Below, in pieces: positions 8,763 through 17,105 of a stretch of DNA of 64,000 nt; within the stretch, counting starts at the first letter, position 1, and each line of letters starts with the position of its first letter. The stretch is from Streptomyces sp. NRRL F-6676 (lineage in GTDB: Bacteria > Actinomycetota > Actinomycetes > Streptomycetales > Streptomycetaceae). The notes beneath the pieces are model-generated. The model searched no databases, was not told where the DNA came from, and saw only the letters and a list, made by a program, of their open reading frames with translations. Location: assembly GCF_000725625.1 (NCBI RefSeq), contig NZ_JOHS01000001.1, forward strand, positions 124,001-188,000. Reading direction: 5' to 3'. The position numbers were made by a program, and so were the translations under genes.

Positions 8763-8975
8763 TCAGCGTGTCTGTGCACGTGAGCCGGGACGCAGCAGAC
8801 CCACGACGGCGGTGACCATGAGGGCCAGGGCGGCGAGGCCCGAGACGAGGGGCAGCACGGCCACGTCGTCCTTCAGCTGATACGCGGCGTTGATCGCCAG
8901 GATGACGCCGACAAGCAGGTAGAGGGCGCTCATGCCCCGGCTCGTCGGGATGATCCGCCATGCGCGGTCACTCAT
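8763..8975 (-). CDS. Small two-helix membrane protein
   Basis: This 70-residue protein has a short basic N-terminus (MSDRAWRIIPTSRG) and two hydrophobic segments, ALYLLVGVILAINAAY and VLPLVSGLAALALMVTAVVGLL, with a basic tail. The ATG at 8975 has GGAGG five bases upstream, which settles the start; longer readings are low-complexity. Nothing in it indicates a catalytic function. It stands alone between the LysR gene and the P450 gene. I do not recognise the family. Confidence 0.7.
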   Translation of the reverse strand: MSDRAWRIIPTSRGMSALYLLVGVILAINAAYQLKDDVAVLPLVSGLAALALMVTAVVGLLRPGSRAQTR

Positions 8976-9255
8976 GTCTGCCTCCAACTCGGCCGCTGTG
9001 CACTGTGGTTCGCGTGCCCAGAGGTCCGGGAGGCAATCCGGCCGGGCCGCCGCTCCGCGCCGGGGCCGGTGTCGTCGAAGCCGCTCCGCCACGGCGACGG
9101 TCATCGACCGGTGCGCCCACCGCCCGGCAGATCGGCCGCGGGTTCGGTCGCGTAGCGGCCCATCGCGTCGATGTCGGCCTGCGGTGCCAGCGGCCGCCCG
9201 TCATGGCCCGGCAGCGGTGCGTGCCCCGTCGCGCGCGATCTGGTTGGCTGGCTTC

Positions 9256-10473
9256 ATGAGCGAGACAACCGCCCTTGGCGCGAGCGGCATTGACCCCGTA
9301 GAGCTGTTCGCCGATCCCTACGCCGTCTACGGCCGGCTCCGTGAGGAAGGGCCGGTGCACCGCATCACCGGTACGGACGGGCTGCCCGCCTGGCTGGTCA
9401 CCCGCTACGACGACGTACGGCAGGCCCTCGCCGACCGGCGCCTGTCCCTGGACAAGAGCCACGGCACGCCCGGCGGGTACCGGGGCATGGCTCTGCCGCC
9501 CGCGCTGGACGCCAACCTGCTGAACATGGACCCTCCGGACCACACGCGGATCCGCAGGCTGGTCTCCCAGGCGTTCACTCCCCGCCGCATCCAGCAGCTG
9601 CGCGACCCCGTGCGACGCATCGCGGACCGGCTCCTCGACGCGCGGCGCGGGGACGAGGAGTTCGACCTGATCGCCGCCTACGCCGCCCCGCTGCCGATCG
9701 CCGTGATCTGCGACCTCCTGGGCATCCCCGAGGACAGCAGGCCCGACTTCCGTTCCTGGACCGACGCGCTGATGGCACCCGACCCCACACGCCCCGCCCG
9801 GGCGCGTGACGCCGTCGGCCGGCTGCTCGCCTTCTTCACCGGCCTCCTCGCGGACCGGCGAAGGCGCCCGGGCGACGACCTGCTCTCCGCGCTCATCGCC
9901 GTACGCGACGAGGAAGACCGCCTGAGCGAGGACGAGTTGATGTCCCTGGCCTTCCTCGTCCTCGTCGCCGGATACGAGAACACCGTCCATCTCATCGGCA
10001 ACGCCGTCGCCGCGCTGCTCGCCCATCCCGCGCAACTGGCCGCGCTGCGGGCGGATCCGGAGCTGCTGGACGGGGCGGTGGAGGAACTGGCCCGCTACGA
10101 CGGCCCGATGCCGCTGGCCATCCGGCGCTTCCCCGTCGAGGACCTCACCATCGGCGGCGTCACCGTGCCCGCGGGGGAGACCGTGCTGCTGTCCCTGGCC
10201 GCCGCCCACCGGGACCCGCGCCGCTTCCCCGAGCCCGACCGGCTCGACCTCACCCGCGACGCCACCGGGCACCTCGCCCTGGGACACGGCATCCACTACT
10301 GCCTCGGCGCCCCGCTCGCCCGGATGGAGACCTCGATCGCACTCACCGCGCTCTTCGACCGCTTCCCGGACCTCACCCCGGCCTGCCCACCCCAGGATCT
10401 ACGGCACCGCTCGTCCATGCGCTCGCGCGGCCTCGTCGCCCTGCCCGTACGGACGGCCGCGCCCCGTGGCTGA
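9256..10473 (+). CDS. Cytochrome P450 monooxygenase (CYP107-like class)
   Basis: The 405-residue protein is a full-length soluble bacterial P450. The I-helix oxygen site reads LVLVAGYENTVHL near residue 240, with Glu-Asn-Thr in place of the more usual Glu-Thr-Thr. The K-helix ExxR is ELAR near residue 275, and the heme loop LGHGIHYCLGAPLAR places the ligand at Cys349. Such enzymes need an external ferredoxin and reductase and often oxidise secondary metabolites. The next gene, a methyltransferase, overlaps its end by eight bases, so the pair is cotranscribed and may tailor one compound. The start at 9256 has no clear ribosome site. Confidence 0.92.
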   Translation: MSETTALGASGIDPVELFADPYAVYGRLREEGPVHRITGTDGLPAWLVTRYDDVRQALADRRLSLDKSHGTPGGYRGMALPPALDANLLNMDPPDHTRIRRLVSQAFTPRRIQQLRDPVRRIADRLLDARRGDEEFDLIAAYAAPLPIAVICDLLGIPEDSRPDFRSWTDALMAPDPTRPARARDAVGRLLAFFTGLLADRRRRPGDDLLSALIAVRDEEDRLSEDELMSLAFLVLVAGYENTVHLIGNAVAALLAHPAQLAALRADPELLDGAVEELARYDGPMPLAIRRFPVEDLTIGGVTVPAGETVLLSLAAAHRDPRRFPEPDRLDLTRDATGHLALGHGIHYCLGAPLARMETSIALTALFDRFPDLTPACPPQDLRHRSSMRSRGLVALPVRTAAPRG

Positions 10474-11359
10474 GGAGCAGGGGCGGGCGCGGCCGTCGGG
10501 AGTGTGGGCCACGGCCGTGGGGGTCGCCAGGGTACGGGCGCTGGAGACCGAGCGGGCGAACGCGCTGTTCCGTGACCCACTGGCACGGGCCTTCGCCGCC
10601 GCGGGCGGCATGTGGCCGTCCTCGCCGGCGGCGGCGGCCGACGACGAGGCCGGGCGGCGCCGGCGGGCCGGCGTGGCGATCTCCATCGTCATCAGGACGA
10701 AGTTCCTCGACGACCTGTTGCGGCAGGCCTCCGCGTCCGGAGTACGGCAGGTCGTACTGCTCGGCGCAGGCATGGACAGCCGGGCCTTCCGGATGGACTG
10801 GCCCGAGGGCACCCGGCTCTTCGAGGTCGACACCGCTGCCCCACTGGACTTCAAGGCCTCGGTGCTGCGTCAGGAGCGGGCCGTCGCGCGCTGCGAGCGG
10901 ATCACCGTCGCGACGGATCTCCGGGAGGACTGGCCGGGCGCGCTGGCCGCCGCGGGGCACGACCCGGCCGCGCCCACCGCGTGGATCGCCGAAGGGCTGC
11001 TGATCTATCTGCCGGAGGACGCGGTGGAGACGCTGCTGGCCCGGATCGGCGCGCGGTCGGCGGCGGGCAGCCGGATGGGGCTCACGCTGGGCACGCGCGG
11101 CGTGATCGAGCGCTTCGGCGCGGACGCCGTGCCGGGATCGGCGGCGTCCCTGTGGGTCTCGGAGATGCCCGACGACCCGGTGAGCTGGCTGGCCGGGCAC
11201 GGCTGGGAGGCCGAGAGCCACACCTTGCGCGAGCGCGCCGCCGTCTACGGCCGTCCGCTCGGCACCCCGCCGCGGCGCGAGGAACGGCCCGGAGGGCTGA
11301 TTTCGGCGGTCCGGAGGCAGAGCGCCCCGTCACTCCGGTCCTCCACCGGGCATCCGTGA
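10466..11359 (+). CDS. SAM-dependent methyltransferase (TIGR00027/leucine carboxyl methyltransferase-like)
   Basis: The 297-residue protein has the actinobacterial class I methyltransferase motifs VVLLGAGMDSRAFRM near residue 95 (SAM site), FEVDTAAPLDFK shortly after, and WIAEGLLIYL near residue 172. The start is GTG at 10466, inside the last eight bases of the P450 gene, with GAGGAG just around it. The C-terminal 40 residues are basic and low-complexity. It is probably cotranscribed with the P450; its methyl acceptor is unknown. A perfect 16-bp stem terminator begins in its stop codon. Confidence 0.88.
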   Translation: MAEEQGRARPSGVWATAVGVARVRALETERANALFRDPLARAFAAAGGMWPSSPAAAADDEAGRRRRAGVAISIVIRTKFLDDLLRQASASGVRQVVLLGAGMDSRAFRMDWPEGTRLFEVDTAAPLDFKASVLRQERAVARCERITVATDLREDWPGALAAAGHDPAAPTAWIAEGLLIYLPEDAVETLLARIGARSAAGSRMGLTLGTRGVIERFGADAVPGSAASLWVSEMPDDPVSWLAGHGWEAESHTLRERAAVYGRPLGTPPRREERPGGLISAVRRQSAPSLRSSTGHP

Positions 11360-11391
11360 CGGCCCGCCGGGAAAGCCGGCGGGCCGTCACG
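11355..11391 (+). terminator. Strong stem-loop terminator after the P450-methyltransferase pair
   Basis: A perfect 16-bp stem (CGTGACGGCCCGCCGG with its complement) encloses the loop GAAAG. The TGA of the methyltransferase gene lies inside the left arm. There is no U-tract, as is usual for Streptomyces terminators. Confidence 0.85.
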
Positions 11392-11469
11392 GGCGGGTGG
11401 AATCAGGGCGCGTCACTCGATGGGAGAGGCCGAGACCACCGCCGGGACACTCCGGCTCGTCGGGCCGGA

Positions 11470-11552
11470 GGCCCGAACGCCCGGGAAGCTGTCACTGCCA
11501 GGTCCGAACGCCCGGGAAGTCGTCACGGCCGGGCCTGAACGCCCGGGAGGCC
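11470..11552. repeat. 31-bp tandem repeat, about 2.7 copies
   Basis: The unit begins GG[CT]C[CT]GAACGCCCGGGA and repeats at 11470, 11501 and 11532 with a few substitutions. It lies in the gap between the methyltransferase and EF-hand genes, and each copy contains the palindrome CCCGGG. Confidence 0.8.
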
Positions 11553-11591
11553 CTGGGCGACGGTGTCGCCCACTCGGCTCCGCCGTGCTCC

Positions 11592-12122
11592 TCAGCCCGT
11601 CGGCTGTGCGACCAGGTGGTCCGCGATGCCCGCCGCGTCGGGGTCGTAGTACTCCCTGATGGCCTCGGCCCAGGCCGACACCGATGCCTGCTCGGTGCCG
11701 GCCGGCTCCAGGGCGTCGAACAGGGACCTGATGTTCGGCTCGGAGAAGCCGATGGCCGTCATGACCGCCATGAAGGTCGGCCGCTCGACCATCCCGTCAC
11801 CGTTCGGGTCCGAGACGGCCGTGAGCGCCTCGGCGAACTGGCCGACCGCCGCGGAGAAGCGTTCCGGGGCGAGGACGACCGCCTTGAACTCCTCGAAGTC
11901 GACCTTGTTGTCGCGGTTGGTGTCCAGCTCGTCGGCCAGGGTCTGCCAGAACGTCCGGAAAGCGGCCGTCATCGCGTCGCGCCTCGCCGCGTCCGCCTCG
12001 GGTACCGCGGCCACCACCCTCTTGGCCATCAGGTCGAAGTCGTCGGCTTCGAGGACTCCGTTGCCGTCGGCGTCGAACAGCGTGAACACGAGCCGGACCC
12101 GCTGGATCGCTTCCGTCCGCAT
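11592..12122 (-). CDS. EF-hand calcium-binding protein (calerythrin-like)
   Basis: The 176-residue cytoplasmic protein has EF-hand loops at DADGNGVLEADD (about residue 16), DTNRDNKVDFEE (about residue 68) and DPNGDGMVERPT (about residue 104). The first two have canonical ligands at positions 1, 3, 5 and 12. The third ends in Thr rather than Glu or Asp and may bind weakly. A fourth region near DALEPAGTEQASVSAW is degenerate. Four-hand proteins of this size occur widely in Streptomyces as calcium buffers. The ATG at 12122 is chosen because the upstream in-frame extension is low-complexity. Confidence 0.92.
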   Translation of the reverse strand: MRTEAIQRVRLVFTLFDADGNGVLEADDFDLMAKRVVAAVPEADAARRDAMTAAFRTFWQTLADELDTNRDNKVDFEEFKAVVLAPERFSAAVGQFAEALTAVSDPNGDGMVERPTFMAVMTAIGFSEPNIRSLFDALEPAGTEQASVSAWAEAIREYYDPDAAGIADHLVAQPTG

Positions 12123-12316
12123 GGGCGTTTCACCTTTTCCTGTCGGTGTACGCGCACTTCTCATCGGTATGTGCGCACTCCGCACGGTATGGAGAAAGGC
12201 TGGTCGGGTCATGAGGAATGCGCGGCGTTCATACGAAGGAGTGGCGGCGGACCGTCGGCCCGAGGTGGCCCGTGCGGGTGGCGTGACCGGACACCGGGGC
12301 GCATCTTGTTTCACGC

Positions 12317-12337
12317 TACATGTAAATGCATAATGCA
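12317..12337. promoter_or_regulatory. AT-rich palindromes at the marR start, candidate MarR operator
   Basis: Two adjacent palindromes, TACATGTA (12317-12324) and TGCATAATGCA (12327-12337), form the only AT-rich patch for hundreds of bases. They sit immediately before the marR coding region, where autorepression by a MarR protein is common. Binding is inferred. Confidence 0.5.
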
Positions 12338-12340
12338 GTG

Positions 12341-12802
12341 ATGGACATGCGTGACGCACCGCCCGACGAGCCCCACGCGGCGACGGAGGACCTCGTCGTC
12401 GCCGTCGAGCAGGTACTCCGGCATGTGCGGCAGAGCGCCACCGCCGGAGGGCTCGGCATCGCCGCGTCCTCGCTGCTCGGGCGGCTCAGCCGCGAAGGGC
12501 CGTTGCGGCTCACCGAGTTGGCCCGGGCCGAGGGCGTCTCGCAGCCCAACGCGACCCAGCTCGTCACCCGCATGGAGCGGGCGGGGCTGGTGCGCCGCAC
12601 CGCCGACCGCAGCGACGGGCGCGGGGTGCTCGTCGCGGTCACCGACGCCGGGCTGCGGGTCTTCGCGCAGCGCCGCGCCGAGCGTGCGCGGGCGCTGGGC
12701 GAACTCATGGCCGAACTGACCGCGCCCGAGCAGCGGGCGACCGAGGTCGCGCTCACCGCCCTGGCGCGGGTGATCCACGACCGGCGTCAGGAACGGGGGT
12801 GA
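12341..12802 (+). CDS. MarR family transcriptional regulator
   Basis: The protein of about 153 residues has the MarR winged helix: LGIAASSLLGRLSREGPLRLTELARAEGVSQPNATQLVTRMERAGLVRR, then the wing TADRSDGRGVLVAVTDAG. An in-frame ATG at 12326 lies inside a palindromic AT-rich sequence, so I prefer the ATG at 12341; neither has a convincing ribosome site. It precedes an MFS-type transporter gene in the same direction and probably represses it together with itself, as MarR proteins linked to efflux pumps do. The ligand is unknown. Confidence 0.88.
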   Translation: MDMRDAPPDEPHAATEDLVVAVEQVLRHVRQSATAGGLGIAASSLLGRLSREGPLRLTELARAEGVSQPNATQLVTRMERAGLVRRTADRSDGRGVLVAVTDAGLRVFAQRRAERARALGELMAELTAPEQRATEVALTALARVIHDRRQERG

Positions 12803-12965
12803 GGCCGCCCGTGCACACCGCGGGCCCACCCGCGTCGACGTCCGGTTCCGCGCGGTCCCGCGTGCACCGGGTCCAAGGTCCCCGTGCCCGTCGCCGTCCC
12901 CGTCCCCGCTCCCTCCTCCTGCTCCTGCCCCGTTCCACCCGCCCTCGTCCGGAAGAGAACCGCAC

Positions 12966-14708
12966 ATGAGTGCACCGCACGGAAAGGCTGCCAGCCCGTT
13001 CCGGCAGCCCAAGGCCGTCTGGGCCGTCGCCTTCGCCTGCGTGATCTCGTTCATGGGCATCGGTCTGGTCGACCCGATCCTGCCCGCCCTGGCCGACAGC
13101 CTGCACGCCACGCCCAGCCAGGTCTCCCTGCTGTTCAGCAGCTATCTGATCGTCACCGCGGTCGCCATGCTGATCGTCGGCTGGGTCTCCAGCCGCATCG
13201 GCGCCAAGCGGACCCTGGTCACCGGCCTCGCCGTGATCGTCGTGTTCGCCGCGCTCGCCGGCACCACCGACTCCATCAACGGCATAGTCGGCTTCCGGGC
13301 CGGCTGGGGCCTGGGCAACGCGCTGTTCATCGCCACCTCCCTCGCCGTCATCGTGGCCTCCGCGAGCGGCGGGTTCGGCGGTGCGATCATCCTCTACGAG
13401 ACCGCGCTGGGCCTCGGTATCGCCGTCGGCCCGCTGCTCGGTGGCGAACTGGGCGCCATCAGCTGGCGCGGTCCCTTCTTCGGCGTCGCCGTCCTCATGG
13501 CCATCGCCCTCGTCGCCACCATCGCCTTCGTCCCCTCCCTGCCCAAACCCGAGCGCCCCACCTCACCCGTCGCCCCGCTCAAGGCACTGCGCCACCGCGG
13601 CCTGCTCACCATGGGCATCATGGCGCTGCTCTACAACTGGGGCTTCTTCACCATGCTCGGCTACGCCCCCTACCCGATGGAGCTGAGCGCCCACCAGCTC
13701 GGGCTCGTCTTCACCGGCTGGGGACTGCTCGTCGCCGCGTTCAGCGTGTTCTTCGCCCCGCGCCTGCAAGGCCGGTACGGCACGGCGCCCGTTCTCTACG
13801 CCAACCTGCTCGGCCTCGGCATCGTCATGGCGGTCATCGCGGCGGGCGTCGACACCCCGTCCGTCGTCATCGTCGCGGTCATCGTCAGCGGCGCCTTCAT
13901 CGGCATCAACAACACCCTCACCACCCAGGCCGTCATGCTCGTCTCGCCCGTCGAGCGCCCGGTCGCCTCCTCGGCGTACGGCTTCCTGCGCTTCATCGGC
14001 GGCGGCCTCGCCCCGTACGTCGCGGGCAAGCTCGCCGACGCCACCGATCTGAGCGTGCCCTTCTACCTCGGCGCCGCCACCTTCGTCCTGGCCATCCCCG
14101 TGCTCGCCAGCGGGCACCGGCTGCTGGCGCGGGCCGAGCAGCGCGACGGGGACGGCGAGAGCGTCGAACCCGCCGGAGCCGGCTCGCCCGTGTTCACACC
14201 GGTCGGCGCCGCCGCGGCCGCCGACGGTCACCCTCCGGTCGTGGTCGCCGTGGGCGCGCACGAGCGGGCCGCCGCGATCGTGGACGCCGCAGCCCGGCTC
14301 GCCCGCGACACCGGCAGCCCGCTGGAGGTCGTGCATGTGCGGCAGACCGCCGTCGTCGAGGGGCAGGCCGTCGACACCGAGACCGAGGAGGAGGCCCGGG
14401 ACGCCGTCACCGCGCATCTCGCCCGGCTCGCCGGCCTCGGCGTCGCCGCCACCGGGCAGATCCTCACCAGCGTCGGCGACCACGCCGCCGCCGGACACGC
14501 CCTGGCCCGGCACGCCGCCGACGTCCACGCCCGGACCGTCGCCGTCGGCCGCTCCCCGCGTGGAGCGCTCGCCCAGTTCGCCGACGGCAGCCTCACCACC
14601 GCGCTGACGCACGCGGCCACCTGCACCGTCGTCCTCGTCGAACCCGACGACGACCCCCGGCCGCTGACCCCGGCATCGCTGACGGACCTGCGCACCGGCG
14701 GGGCCTGA
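12966..14708 (+). CDS. MFS transporter fused to a C-terminal universal stress protein (UspA) domain
   Basis: The 580-residue protein has a full MFS transporter in residues 1 to about 390: twelve hydrophobic segments, with LIVGWVSSRIGAKRTLVTG as the loop 2-3 signature. After a short hydrophilic linker, residues from about 420 (PPVVVAVGAHERAAAIVDAAARLA) to 570 form a Usp-like alpha/beta domain. It ends with the typical HAATCTVVLVEPDD strand, preceded by TVAVGRSPRGALAQFADGSLTTALTHAA. The nucleotide-loop glycine pattern is only partly kept. A marR gene lies directly upstream. Usp domains are usually soluble or fused to channels and antiporters; this fusion suggests an efflux pump sensing energy or stress state. 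Confidence 0.88.
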   Translation: MSAPHGKAASPFRQPKAVWAVAFACVISFMGIGLVDPILPALADSLHATPSQVSLLFSSYLIVTAVAMLIVGWVSSRIGAKRTLVTGLAVIVVFAALAGTTDSINGIVGFRAGWGLGNALFIATSLAVIVASASGGFGGAIILYETALGLGIAVGPLLGGELGAISWRGPFFGVAVLMAIALVATIAFVPSLPKPERPTSPVAPLKALRHRGLLTMGIMALLYNWGFFTMLGYAPYPMELSAHQLGLVFTGWGLLVAAFSVFFAPRLQGRYGTAPVLYANLLGLGIVMAVIAAGVDTPSVVIVAVIVSGAFIGINNTLTTQAVMLVSPVERPVASSAYGFLRFIGGGLAPYVAGKLADATDLSVPFYLGAATFVLAIPVLASGHRLLARAEQRDGDGESVEPAGAGSPVFTPVGAAAAADGHPPVVVAVGAHERAAAIVDAAARLARDTGSPLEVVHVRQTAVVEGQAVDTETEEEARDAVTAHLARLAGLGVAATGQILTSVGDHAAAGHALARHAADVHARTVAVGRSPRGALAQFADGSLTTALTHAATCTVVLVEPDDDPRPLTPASLTDLRTGGA

Positions 14709-15003
14709 GGCGCGGTGGGGCCGGGGCTGGTCGAGGACCCCGTCTTCGTCCTCGTCCCGGCCCGCTCCGGCTCCAACCCTGCTTCGGATGCTGCTCAACG
14801 GCCACGCCCGGATCCGAGCCCCGCGCGAATTGCGGCACCCGGTACGGGGACCGCGCGAGATCGCGGAGCGGTGGGGTATCGAGCCCTCCGAGGCCGGCTG
14901 TTTCCCCCATTCGGGCACGGGCACCCGGTATCCCTGCAAAAGGGATATTCGTGGCATATCGCTGCGGAACGCTCTCTCGACGCTCTAGCGACCAGGAGGA
15001 GCC
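14709..15003. other. Intergenic region before the stress-protein cluster
   Basis: No gene is supported here. The right half holds short inverted repeats, TATCCC...GGGATA (14929-14947) and GATAT...ATATC (14944-14960), about 50 bases before the AGGAGG ribosome site of the next gene. They are plausible promoter or operator elements, but I cannot assign a sigma factor. Confidence 0.4.
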
Positions 15004-15894
15004 TTGAGCGACTTCCAGAGCACCAGCCGCCCGGACCGGGGGACACCGGCGGCAGTGGCGAAAACAGCCCAGGACAAGGCGGGCGAGGGCGCCGGACTGG
15101 TGGGCGACAAGGCCGCCGAGGTGGCCGGCACGGCCAAGGAGCAGGCGGGGAACGTGGCCGGTGAGGCCACCGCCCAGGCCCGTGACTTCGTGGACGAGCT
15201 GCGCGAGCAGCTCCAGGACCAGGCGGACTTCCAGACCCGGCGCCTCGCCGACAACGTACGCAAGCTCTCCGACGAGCTGCGCGCCATGGGCGACAGCGGT
15301 GGGCGCGAGTCCAGCGCCGCCGGTGTCGTACGGCAGATGGCCGACGGCGGTCACAAGGTGGCCACCCGGCTGGAGGAGCGGGGGCCCGACGGCCTGCTCG
15401 GGGACCTGCGCGACTTCGCGCGGCGCCGTCCCGGTGTCTTCCTCGCCGGGGCCGCGGTGGCCGGGTTCGCCCTGGCCCGGGTGGGCAAGGGCGTCGGCGC
15501 CGCCGGACAGGGACAGGACGGCCATGCGGCCCTCACCGACGGCGCCGGCCCGGGCGGCCGCCCGGCGGGCGCGGGCGGTGCCCCGTACGCCGGCTTCGAG
15601 GACCCCGCGTACGGCTACGGGGAGGCCCGGCCGTCCTACGGCGGCCCGGGATACGGGCGGGGCTCCGGATACGGGGACGGCGGGGGCTACCGGGAGGGCG
15701 GAGGATACGGGGAGGGCTCGGCGTACGGAGAGGGGCCGGGGTACGGGGAGCCCCAGGGGTATGGGCAACGGCCGGAGTACGGGCGACGGCCGGGATACGG
15801 GGAACGGCCGGGATACGGGGAGGCTCCGCCCCGTGAGCCGCTGGGGGAGGGTGCCGAGCCGGCGCCGCCCGGGCGGCCGACGCGAAGGGACTGA
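15004..15894 (+). CDS. Gly/Tyr-rich repeat protein with a CsbD-like N-terminal half
   Basis: The 296-residue protein starts at TTG (15004) with AGGAGG four bases upstream. Residues 1-140 are amphipathic and Ala/Lys/Glu-rich with segments such as KTAQDKAGEGAGLVGDKAAEVAGTAKEQ, like stress-related helical proteins. A single hydrophobic helix follows (VFLAGAAVAGFALARVG, near residue 150). The last 110 residues are a disordered tail built from GYG, GYGE and PGYGE units. It is followed at once by a holin-like membrane gene and a DUF3618 gene, a conserved Streptomyces trio whose products probably assemble at the membrane. No enzymatic role is visible. Confidence 0.82.
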   Translation: MSDFQSTSRPDRGTPAAVAKTAQDKAGEGAGLVGDKAAEVAGTAKEQAGNVAGEATAQARDFVDELREQLQDQADFQTRRLADNVRKLSDELRAMGDSGGRESSAAGVVRQMADGGHKVATRLEERGPDGLLGDLRDFARRRPGVFLAGAAVAGFALARVGKGVGAAGQGQDGHAALTDGAGPGGRPAGAGGAPYAGFEDPAYGYGEARPSYGGPGYGRGSGYGDGGGYREGGGYGEGSAYGEGPGYGEPQGYGQRPEYGRRPGYGERPGYGEAPPREPLGEGAEPAPPGRPTRRD

Positions 15895-15897
15895 GCC

Positions 15898-16353
15898 ATG
15901 GCCACCTCCTACTGGGAACCGGGGGCGGCGCGGCCCTACGCACCGCAGGAACCGGTCATGCCCTCGGCCGACGGGGCCGAGCCGTCGCTCGGCGACCTCG
16001 TCGGCGAGATCGGCAGCGATCTGTCGCAGCTCGTCCGCGACGAGATCGAACTGGCCAAGGCGGAGATCAAACAGGAGTCGACGAAGTCCGGCAAGGCGTT
16101 CGGCATGCTGGGCGGCGCCGGATACGCGGGGCACCTGGTCCTGCTGATGGGCAGCCTCACGGTCATGTTCGCCCTCGCCAACGTCATGGACCTCGCCTGG
16201 GCGGCGCTCATCGTCACCGCCGTGTGGGCGGTGGCCGGCGCCGTGCTGTACACGACCGGCCGGGCCCGGCTGCGGGCCGTCCACGTCAAGCCCGAACAGA
16301 CCGTGCAGACCCTCAAGGAGGACGCGCAATGGGCACGACACCCGACCAGCTGA
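15898..16353 (+). CDS. Phage-holin-like (Actinobacterial Holin-X/DUF1469) membrane protein
   Basis: The 151-residue protein has an N-terminal amphipathic region, LGDLVGEIGSDLSQLVRDEIELAKAEIKQE, that is diagnostic of the holin-X family. Two membrane helices follow at about residues 75-95 (GHLVLLMGSLTVMFALANVM) and 100-120 (AWAALIVTAVWAVAGAVL). Despite the name, proteins of this family in Streptomyces are not linked to prophages. The gene starts four bases after the stop of the Gly/Tyr-rich protein gene and overlaps the next gene by 25 bases, so all three are one operon. Confidence 0.88.
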   Translation: MATSYWEPGAARPYAPQEPVMPSADGAEPSLGDLVGEIGSDLSQLVRDEIELAKAEIKQESTKSGKAFGMLGGAGYAGHLVLLMGSLTVMFALANVMDLAWAALIVTAVWAVAGAVLYTTGRARLRAVHVKPEQTVQTLKEDAQWARHPTS

Positions 16354-16979
16354 GGACCGACGTGGAGTACCGGCGCGCGCATCTGGCCCGCAACGTCGAT
16401 CTTCTCGCGGACCGGATGGGCCCGCGGCGGATGGCCCGGCGCCGTGCCGCCGCCACCCGGACCAGGATGACGCACATGAAGGAGCGCGTGATGGGCACTT
16501 CCCGTGACGCCGCGTCGCGCATGACGGACAGCGCGCACCACGTCGCCGGCGGCGCCGGCCAGGCGGCGGGCAGCGTCGCCGGCACGGCCCGCTCGACGGC
16601 GGGCCAGGTCGCCGGCACGACGCGGTCGGCCGCCGGCCAGGTCGCCGACACGGCGGAGCATGCCGCCGGGCAGGTCGGCGAGGCGATACAGCAGACACCG
16701 GAGCAGGTACGGCGGGGGACGGAAGGCAGTCCGCTGGCGGCGGGCGTCATCGCCTTCGGCGCCGGCATGCTCGCCGCGGCCCTGCTGCCGCCGACCAAGG
16801 CGGAGGAGCGGGCGGGACGGCAACTGCGGGAGCACTCCGACCAGTTGCTCGACCCCGTGAAGCGGGGCGCGGCGCAGGCGGCGCAGGACGTCAAGGAGGA
16901 GCTGCGCGAGCCGGCGCAGGAGGCGGTGGACGCGGTGAAGTCCACGGCGCAGGACGCGGCGCGCACGACGAAGGAATAG
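16329..16979 (+). CDS. DUF3618 domain protein, shortened by an in-frame amber codon
   Basis: The 216-residue protein begins with the DUF3618 segment TPDQLRTDVEYRRAHLARNVDLLADRM. It continues with repeats of the type AAGQVAGT/STAGQVAGT and one membrane helix (AAGVIAFGAGMLAAALLPP, near residue 140). AAGGAGG precedes the ATG by eight bases. The reading frame stops at a TAG (16977-16979) but continues in frame for 41 further sense codons to a TGA at 17103-17105, coding AGQDTAQGLKQVGEDAAHEA and a Gly/Pro-rich end. The downstream part has the same composition and repeat style as the gene. It looks like a recent nonsense mutation or a readthrough site. Confidence 0.88.
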   Translation: MGTTPDQLRTDVEYRRAHLARNVDLLADRMGPRRMARRRAAATRTRMTHMKERVMGTSRDAASRMTDSAHHVAGGAGQAAGSVAGTARSTAGQVAGTTRSAAGQVADTAEHAAGQVGEAIQQTPEQVRRGTEGSPLAAGVIAFGAGMLAAALLPPTKAEERAGRQLREHSDQLLDPVKRGAAQAAQDVKEELREPAQEAVDAVKSTAQDAARTTKE

Positions 16980-17105
16980 GCGCGGGCGGCCGGCCAGGAC
17001 ACGGCGCAGGGTCTGAAACAGGTGGGCGAGGACGCGGCCCACGAGGCCCGCGACAAGGCCGGCGGCGGCCCCGGCGGCCCCGGCGGCCCCGGCGGAGCCG
17101 GCTGA

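Noticed and set aside
12884..15007. 707-codon open frame over the MFS gene and its downstream gap
   Set aside because: Arg/Pro/His-rich off-frame translation of the real MFS-Usp gene.
15898..16353. Holin-like gene as evidence of a prophage
   Set aside because: No phage structural, lysis or integrase gene is near; this family is a normal chromosomal membrane protein in Streptomyces.
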